Shown piece after piece: positions 57,101 to 64,000 of a DNA stretch of 64,000 nt. This DNA comes from Anthonomus grandis grandis (Eukaryota; Arthropoda; Insecta; Coleoptera; Curculionidae): assembly GCF_022605725.1 (NCBI RefSeq), contig NC_065555.1:12724938-12788937 (forward strand), given 5' to 3'. The notes under the pieces were generated by a model that was not told the origin of the DNA, made no database searches, and worked only from the letters and a program-made list of their open reading frames with translations. Within the stretch, counting starts at the first letter, position 1. The number at the start of each line of letters is the position of its first letter. The translations under genes were made by a program, and so were the position numbers.

Positions 57101-60100
57101 ACTTAGTTTAGTAAATTATAGCTAATAATGATTTCAACTAGACTTTTGTTTTCCATGTTACAATTTTCATGTCATGTTCATTTCTCCTGCTATTTTTCCA
57201 ATATATTGAAAGAAAGTTAGGTAATCTATATGATAAGCCAATTTTTTTCCCATACATTAATATGAACTAAAAACTCATATGTGTCCGTCTCCGCCTTTTT
57301 TACAATTAGTTCTAGAGACAGAAGCATTATCGTTTTCTTTACTTTTAAAATCTGTAATTATTGTTATTACGTGACTTACCGCAGTTAAAACTTGAGTTGC
57401 TCAGACGTGTATATACGATTACTAATAGGCTGCCATAAATAGCCCTCTAGATATATTCATGCATACATATACATCCAAGATTATGGAAAAGTTATGATAA
57501 AACTAGAGTTGTTAGATATAAAACCATAATAAATATGAATTAAAACAAAGCTAGAAGTCATCCAAGATAGCCCGTATATCTTCAATATAAATCTTCTAAC
57601 AATCAAATATTTACTTAAGCCTTCTCCTCAAGAACTTTTAGCTAAGGCTATAGTAGTATTTATGAAGAAGACCCAATAGAGGACAGCAGTACCTTAGGAT
57701 TGTATCTGTAGAAGTTATGAATATTCTAAGGTTCTCAATTTCTTAATTCACCAAGAAATTTGACAGCAGAAATCTGTAATCATTATTAGGATTTTCTCGA
57801 TTCTCTCAATTTTGGGGAGAGATAGGCTTTTCAAGGTTTTACTGTTGATATCTTTTATAAAATGCATGGTTTTAGCATTTTGTTTGACCAGTAGTCAATA
57901 GTTGTTTACAAATAAAAATAGTTGTTTAAATTACAACTAGAATTTCAAAAAATTTCATCAAGCTCTACCAAAGTTATTACGGGCGTCGTTAAATCTTTAA
58001 TTCTGTAGTTAAATAAACCAATCTAACCTCTGTTATGCTTCCTGTTACTAAAGATTCCAAAACTCAAATTAGATTAACATAATTTGGCGGATTCCCGTGA
58101 CCTTAACAAAACGGCTGCAAACAAACTCTATGGATGTTAAGTATCATTTTTATTTAACTTTAATAAGCGTTTAGAACTATATACACTTTAGCCCAAGTAA
58201 GTAATAAAATTGTAAATAACATACAAATTAACTAAAATATAAGCGCGCGGTTTATGCGAACCTAGACATATTAATAGCAGTTTTAGTAAGTTACATTTGA
58301 TCGCGTGCTTAATATTGGATGCTGTGGTACCTGACACTAGTTGGGATGTGACGAAAAAGAGATTTACATATTTTTTGCTACTCAGTTGATCAGTTAACTG
58401 AATATAAATAGTAATTACTCCCATACTTCATTACTTATTTCTTATAAATTATTCTCATAATACACATCTCAGGGATCCTGTTTGGGGCACTTCCTAGCTA
58501 AGGTACTTGATCTGGATTTACCAAATAAAGATAATCCCACTACATCGATTACATGTTCTAACTTAACGGTTATATAATATTTATAAGAGAACTATTAAAC
58601 ATCGGAAATAGTGGGCCTAAAGATTTCCCCAAGTCATTAATAACTTCTTGTATAAGTCTGTTATAGTCTGTAATTAAATGAACCAATCTTAAGACAAAAA
58701 TAGGTATCAACTATGGAGCTAATTTTATTTCAGTGCATTTCATTAATTTGCCTACACATAATGAAAGAACGGCAAAATCAAAATGACTAGATTTACTTGG
58801 CAATTTACAAAATTAGTCGTTTTCTTAAAACATAAAATTATACTATGCTAATCAATTACTAGGATACTGCTAATGGTGCTATTATTAAGGAAAAAAAATG
58901 ATTTTCGCCTTACCTAAAAAACAATGTCAAAGGACACTAATAGATACCTTTTAATTATTATGAAATAAATCTGATCAAGTATTGAATTTTTGTAAACTAA
59001 ATATGATGGAAGTATGAAGTAGGGTAGCATGGATATGTAGGATGAAAATGTTGAGTAGGAAGACCGGCGACGTTATTAGAAATTATTTTTACTTGAATCT
59101 CGTCGCCGTATGGTGCTTATATGGAATCTTGATAATATACGACACAGACGACATAATAAATACCTACATGTGTTTAGATTATCTTAACGATAAATAATAT
59201 AGACTTCACCTATAATTTTTTGATTTAAACTAGTAGGATTTCAATATTTTTTATTTGCAAAATTAAACTTATGTGATTGGTAAGCTTTATATTTGAAGAA
59301 AATAAACAGAAAATCGACATATCTGTGATATTAATTAATCCTTGGAGAATTGCAATAAAATTTACGTAAGCAAAATAAGAACGGTACAAATTTCATTGTT
59401 TTTGACTTTTTGTCTTTATTTATATGTGACACATAATAAACATATGATTTTCTACTATATTCATGAACTGATTCACCACATGCAATGATCTAAATTTTTT
59501 CTTGTAAATTTAAAATTTTACCCTTGTTAGTTTTAATTTTTTAGGATTATAGGCTTAGAGTTCCTAGATAGAATACAGTAATAAGGCAACAATACAAAAA
59601 TTAATTAAGAAAAATTAAAAAGACTAAAAAAATATTAAAAAATTCTTAATTAAATATTTAAAAGATGGTCGTAAATCGACGCTTCTGGCATATTTGTGTA
59701 AAGTATTTACGCAAAAATTTATCTCAAGACTTTTAAGACAGCTACAGCTATTAAAAACTATGGTAAAATAAGAAGAAATCACAGATCAATCAACAGAAGA
59801 GCTGCTTTATCCTTATGGTGTGCCCTGAATGGCCGGAAGATGACCTAAAAGCTATAGACTCAGTTAGACCTATTTCGAATGTATATAGGATAAAAAACCA
59901 TGAAAACCAAATTGAAAAAACTAATATTACTGGTTTAATTATTAGTCAACAAGCGACCTACTGTGAGTTACGAGCTTCATTCTAAGTTAACGATCTTCTT
60001 TTATAATTACTCATAATAAATCTGGTTTTATCATAGCGTACTTACTGTACTTGCCCAAGATACCAATTCATCAATTTATGAGGTAGCATAATCAACTATT

Positions 60101-60109
60101 TGTCATTGC
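57101..60109. other. AT-rich, no recognised gene
   Basis: Short frames, such as the 78-codon minus-strand frame at 58,188-58,424, show no motif. A small GC-richer block with GGAAGACCGGCGACG near 59,060 is unidentified. Confidence 0.45.
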
Positions 60110-60558
60110 AATCAAGAGTTTTCTAATTTTTTTTAATAATAGTTCATAAGTGATCCATATTTCAAATGTTTCCAACATCACTACATTTTTTCTCTGATCG
60201 TAACAATTCTGAACCAACACTTGGGTTGTGACAGTGCTCCTCTCGTACCGAGACCTCTTCTAAATCCGAATTGCGAGGATCCAATAGCGCTTTTGTATTT
60301 TGTGGAAATGCTGTAGTAAATGACTTTCGAAAACACTTTCAGTCACCAAGCTGATCAATCTGCAATTTTTACATCTTGTTGCGTTATTCTTTTTTTTGGA
60401 AGTAAGATAAAAAGAGATGTAAGCCACTTGGTTTGAAATGTTTCTGTGCTGTACTTAACTCCACTTGGATACCTGCTGGGTAGATTGAGTAGCCCAGCAG
60501 TTATGTTATCGGTGCGAAGCCCGGGTAAAGAAGGAGGGTTCTGAGGTAAGGCTAGCAA
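60110..60558 (-). mobile_element. LINE reverse transcriptase fragment, antisense
   Basis: The minus strand reads FQTKWLTSLFILLPKK (about 60,450-60,400), then RLISLVTESVFESHLLQH, IGSSQFGFRRGLGTRGAL (about 60,285-60,230) and QVLVQNCYDQRKNV. These are consecutive polymerase blocks (W-L-x-S-x-F-I-x-L-P-K-K, then Q-F-G-F-R-x-G-L-G-T-R-x-A-L). The catalytic D-D block is not present. It is broken by stops and frameshifts. Confidence 0.75.
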
Positions 60559-60559
60559 C

Positions 60560-61210
60560 CTGCCTTGGGTAAAAAACTATAACTTCCCATAGAATAAAGG
60601 AAGTAGCCTCGTATAGGATGATGGAGAAAAGTTATGACGACCCGACAAGATTAAGCAACAAACGATTTTGGAAACGAGAAAAACTACGAATAGCCACATG
60701 GAATGTCACATCTGTAACGAATAAAGATTAAGAAATAATAATAGAGTTAGGGAACCATAAAATAGATAAATGTGCATTGTCTGGGACGCAAAAGAAAGGC
60801 AAACAAAATTTAAAAATAGTAGAGTATATATTGATCTATAGTGGAAGACCATGATAGAGCAGCCTCAGGAGTGGGTTTGCTTGCATACGAGAAGAACATA
60901 TTAAACAACTAATCCAATTTTATGCACATATTGAGTTGCAGATCAATAATACATTCTATTTACATAAACAACAACATAAATACATCTTCGAAAATACTAG
61001 GAGGCGAAAATCAACAAACAATGCAAATAGATTAAATCATCACAAACCAGAATCTTCACCTTCGAAAATATTGGATATAAGGATACTAAGCTCAGCAAAT
61101 ACAGGAACCAACCAAGGATTAGTATTAGCTAAATTAAGGAGATGTATACAAAGAAAACCAAAAGATAAACCCATAAACCACACTCCAGATCTCTCTTGTA
61201 TTCTGAAGAT
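60560..61210 (+). mobile_element. 5' part of an RTE-like LINE: endonuclease with an internal deletion
   Basis: A 5' leader is followed by KRKKLRIATWNVTSVTNKD (about 60,677-60,730) and KCALSGTQKKGKQNLKIVE, the start of the endonuclease. At about 60,925-60,936 the sequence jumps to its end: INNTFYLHKQQHKYIFENTR, SKILDIRILSSANTGTNQGL and VLAKLRRCIQRKPKDKP. About 100 residues are missing between these parts. The downstream polymerase is absent. It lies head-to-head with the LINE at 60,110-60,558. Confidence 0.75.
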
Positions 61211-61869
61211 ATTCCAAATATTAGAACTTTGTATATTTATTCTGTGTCCCAACTTATTTATGCCAAGCCATCCTTTGCTGCAACAGTTAACCACTCCCAT
61301 AGAACTAGAAATAACATCAATAATCAATAATCTTGTTGTACCAAGCAGTAATTCCGAGGGTAATTCTAATATTCATTTAAGATTCTTTAATTACCTAGCC
61401 CTTAAGTTATATTAGGAACATACATAGAAAAAAAAATTTTAAGCAACAATGTTTACATTTTATAGTTGAAAATTTAAATTTGTTTCTGGTCCTACTGTAG
61501 TTATAGTATTTTTATACTAAATATATTTAAACTAGTTTTTTCTTCTCATTCAAATATTTACTGATTCTAGTTAGCTACTTATTATAGAATGTTTAAATCT
61601 ATATAGTGATTATAACTACACAAACAGATATTTATATCTAGGTGTAGTGTAGATATTAAGACAAATGTAATTACTTCTAGAATTACCTATGTAAAATGTT
61701 TTAAATTATGTCAGTATTATATTCATTCATTCATTCATTTATTCATTCATAATAGTGGAAAAACTTAACATAGAAACCATCAGCGATGCTACCGCATAGT
61801 GCTTATACCAGCAAAGATGAAGCAGAAAATTAATGAACATAAAATACAAAATAGTCAAAAAGTCAAACT
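61211..61869. other. No recognised gene; short (ATTC)n repeat
   Basis: The open frame from 60,936 runs on to 61,412 but loses LINE similarity after about 61,210. A simple repeat of ATTC units lies at 61,722-61,752. Confidence 0.5.
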
Positions 61870-62330
61870 ATAACAGTGTCGTAAATCGGAAAAATTGTCG
61901 GTACTGGTCAGTGTCAAATCCACACTGGGCAACTGAGGCTCATACACAATACCGTAAATCTATTAATGTTTGAGTTGGTATCGTGGAAAGTAAAGTAATA
62001 GGGCCATACTTTTTCGAAGAAAACTTAACAGGACAACGCTATTTGAATTTTCTTTAAGAAGATCTTATCCCTGCTTTGGCTGCCCTATACCCAGACGAAC
62101 AAGACCCTGCTGTCCCGACAGATAATTTGTGGTTTCAGCAAGACGGCGCACCGCCACATTTCTTTCGAGATGACCGTAATTACTTGGACACAGTGTTCCC
62201 AGGAAGATGGATAGGACGAAGAGGGCCAATAGAATGGCCGGCCAGGTCACCAGACCTAAATCCCAGCGACTATTTTCTATAAGGTTACCTGAAAAGTAAA
62301 GTTTATATTGAGAGCAACAAAATTTAAGAA
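61870..62330 (+). pseudogene. DD41D mariner transposase fragment
   Basis: VVNRKNCRYWSVSNPHW, a block matching V-N-V-W-x-G-I with the W now a stop, GPYFFEENLTGQRYLNFL, LWFQQDGAPPHFFRDDRNYL (second Asp), DTVFPGRWIGRRGPIEWPAR and SPDLNPSDYFL (third Asp) occur in one frame with two TGA/TAA stops. There are 41 residues between the second and third Asp. The first Asp and N-terminal HTH region are missing. No terminal repeats were located. It is a separate lineage from the copies at 14, 20 and 37 kb. Confidence 0.85.
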
Positions 62331-62366
62331 GCTAAAATTAAGTGAAGTGAAGAAACTAATATTCGT

Positions 62367-62555
62367 ATGCTTGTTCGTAAAGATGGAATAGGTTTTGGAC
62401 AAGGTTATAAAAGGTGTAATTGTAGTAAAATGTGTAGATCAAAAAGATGCAAATGTTTACAAAACAACTATATATGTAATTCGGCAATTACACAAATTCG
62501 GTGTAACATATATACAAAACAAATTTTAAAAAATTCGAAACTCATTTTCATTTAA
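62367..62555 (+). pseudogene. Cysteine-rich CXC-type fragment, probably transposon-derived
   Basis: The frame contains GYKRCNCSKMCRSKRCKCLQ followed by NNYICNS, giving Cys spacing CXC-x3-C-x4-CXC-x6-C. That pattern fits a CXC (tesmin/TSO1-like) zinc-binding motif. Such clusters occur at the C-terminus of integrase-like proteins of transposon origin as well as in host proteins. Only this small part is present, next to a mariner fragment, and an A-rich tail follows. The source is uncertain. Confidence 0.45.
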
Positions 62556-62689
62556 TTATTATAATGCAGTCTTATACCATCCATCCCGATTGAGTTTCTA
62601 AATAAGAAAATTCTTATAATAAATATTTCATGAAATAATAGTAAATGAAAAAAGTGAATAAAACTTCACGTCCATTCATTAAATAGCTA

Positions 62690-62990
62690 AAAACGGCCCA
62701 CAAGGACGAGATCAGGAGTCACCTTGTTCGATTGTGGTGACCATATGCAGCCGGGCAGCGTCAGTTCGGGCTAAACGGCAGCCGGTGGGCCATTATACCT
62801 GTTCGTCTGTTCGTGTTACCTGTCAGGGACCGGATGCAGCCCGTAAAGACGCCCGAGAGACCCACAGAATAAGGGCCCCAACCGACCGAGTACGGACATA
62901 AGCACCTCACGATGGCCAACGCAGCCCGTTCGATTTTTCCCGATAATTGAACTGAGCTTTACTAACCAGCGGCGGCCGTCCTAACACTTT
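62690..62990. other. GC-rich island
   Basis: About 300 bp of clearly higher G+C than the flanks (words such as GCAGCCGGGCAGCG, GGGCCCCAACCGACCGAG, CCAGCGGCGGCC). No coding or RNA family was recognised. Possibilities include an LTR or 5' region of an unknown element or a host CpG-type remnant. Confidence 0.6.
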
Positions 62991-63149
62991 TTTGAAAATC
63001 TGTTTTTACATTTTACACAATGTTGTTTTTAATTACATTGTTATAATTAAAATAGATCAATTAAATATTAGTTTAATAATTAATTATTGAACGAGAAACT
63101 TTTAGTACACGATGGAAGAAGCCGTAAGATCACCGTAAGGGTCAAGAAA

Positions 63150-63425
63150 AAATAGGAAGGTTATGGGTGAGATTTGAGCAGACTGGTGGTATAAGAAAAA
63201 AACATCTTGTCACATCGTTGTCTATGAAAAACAACGAAGTCTATAGATGCATGATAGGTTTATTCTCCGAGCGTTGCAAAACTCCAATATTACTGCCAAC
63301 CAGCTAAAAAGCAATTGTGGCGTTAGTGTCACTGTTTAAACTTTGGAAAATTATCTAAAAAGGTATAACGACCTTTTTCCCTTTTATGACGATAATCATG
63401 CTAAGCAATTATGACTCCAAATAGA
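63150..63425 (+). pseudogene. Tc1-like transposase N-terminal fragment
   Basis: EQTGGIRKKTSCH, then FILRALQNSNITANQLKSNC, GVSVTV-TLENYLKRYNDLF matches the two HTH segments of Tc1-type transposases (R-x-L-x-N-R-x-x-T-A-x-Q-L ... V-S-x-x-T-V-x-N-R-L). A stop and a frameshift are present. The catalytic domain and inverted repeats are not found. Confidence 0.65.
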
Positions 63426-63769
63426 AAACTTGTGAAAAATAAATAGGTGATATCCACAGCTTCCATTTCAACATAAACAAGAATCTTTATTCCATTTGAT
63501 CAAGAAATAAAGATAGAAGTTTTCAGTATTTCATCTATATTTGTGGATAATCATAACAGGTTTGTTAACATCCATATTTACGACTCGTCAAAGATAGACC
63601 TATTAAAGGAATTATATAGTGGTCTGCGTAAAGTAAACCAAATGGTACAAACCATAAAGAAGTAAGCTGCCAAAGATACGCCCAGTATTAACAGCCACTA
63701 AAAAAAATAACTTTTTACGACGAAATTTTGACTTTTTAGATAAAGAAGATATTAAAAAAAATTCTTCTC
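63426..63769. other. No recognised gene
   Basis: AT-rich sequence leading into a pyrimidine-rich tract (CTTCTTCCTCTTCTTC at about 63,768-63,787), which is the complement of the purine-rich tail of the next LINE. Confidence 0.45.
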
Positions 63770-64000
63770 CTTCTTCCTCTTCTTCTTTCAACAACCCTTC
63801 ACAGTCCACTACTGGATATAAATCGCCTCTATATTATTCCATGTTTTTTTGTCCTGTGCCAGTTGATGCCATCTGTTGCCCACTTGGTTTTTGATCTCGT
63901 CGAGCCAGCGCAAACTGTGGTCTGCCCACAGTTTGTATATGTATGCGAAGCCTCCCTTAAATGATGCATCTTGACCATCTTAAGTCGTCCCGTCGGTCAA
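63770..64000 (-). mobile_element. 3' end of an RTE-like LINE, continuing past the window
   Basis: The minus strand from 64,000 downward contains LWADHSLRWLDEIKNQVGNR, then WHQLAQDKKTWNNIEAIYIQ, a stop and WTVKGC, followed by a GAA-rich tail. This is the C-terminal end of the same kind of LINE as at 5.1-7.3 kb (TWNEVGEVYIQ there). The 5' side lies outside the window. Confidence 0.75.

Noticed and set aside
58188..58424. 78-codon minus-strand frame with a hydrophobic tail
   Set aside because: No family resemblance that I could defend and no flanking element structure.
61040..61327. 95-codon minus-strand frame
   Set aside because: It is antisense to the recognisable endonuclease end of an RTE-like LINE.

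Overview
This window is AT-rich insect-type nuclear DNA with no intact host gene. It is a graveyard of transposable elements of many ages, nested in one another and on both strands. The invertebrate assignment rests partly on a nuclear copy of mitochondrial cytochrome b (about 22,690-23,396, minus strand). It reads correctly only with the invertebrate mitochondrial code (AGA as Ser, TGA as Trp, ATA as Met). The mix of elements (RTE-like and Jockey/CR1-like LINEs, DD41D mariner relatives, PIF/Harbinger with a MADF-BESS partner gene, a pogo-like element) fits an insect; the order of insect cannot be fixed from the sequence.

Layout. 0-9 kb: an RTE-like LINE remnant (1.1-2.1 kb), a truncated pogo-like transposon with a perfect 17-bp palindrome upstream of its gene (3.4-4.5 kb), an antisense RTE-like LINE split by a MITE that is itself split by a second MITE (5.1-7.3 kb), and another MITE-like element (8.4-8.9 kb). 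9.4-16.8 kb: a composite PIF/Harbinger element with matching ends. It holds pieces of the Harbinger transposase (plus strand), a MADF-BESS gene (minus strand), an almost complete multi-exon gene of a family resembling DUF7869 (minus strand) and a complete but decayed DD41D mariner with terminal inverted repeats of about 215 bp. 17-26 kb: an old satellite, LINE fragments, a deleted mariner, and a LINE carrying the cytochrome b insert. 26-32 kb: an (AT)n tract, a dispersed repeat with a conserved core, a hammerhead-ribozyme-like motif, and a 71-bp-period tandem repeat.

33-64 kb: a second, diverged DUF7869-like gene (33.0-34.3 kb); Jockey/CR1-like fragments; a 1.48-kb DD41D mariner with near-identical ends; an unidentified lysine-rich decayed coding region (40.9-41.4 kb, minus strand); a 54-bp-period satellite; a LINE with RNase H interrupted by another LINE (47.6-50.1 kb); a 2.3-kb DNA transposon with perfect 14-bp ends and a perfect 8-bp target duplication (54.8-57.1 kb); head-to-head LINE fragments (60-61 kb); further mariner, Tc1 and CXC-domain fragments; and a GC-rich island (62.7-63.0 kb).

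The most promising material for novelty is the pair of DUF7869-like genes. Both keep three acidic positions in a spacing that looks like an RNase H-fold (DDE/D-type) nuclease, and both sit in transposon-rich surroundings. The three-domain order, exon structure and breaks could be read directly; transposase activity is an inference. Nothing here appears to form a working operon or pathway. The genes are related by nested insertion, not by function.
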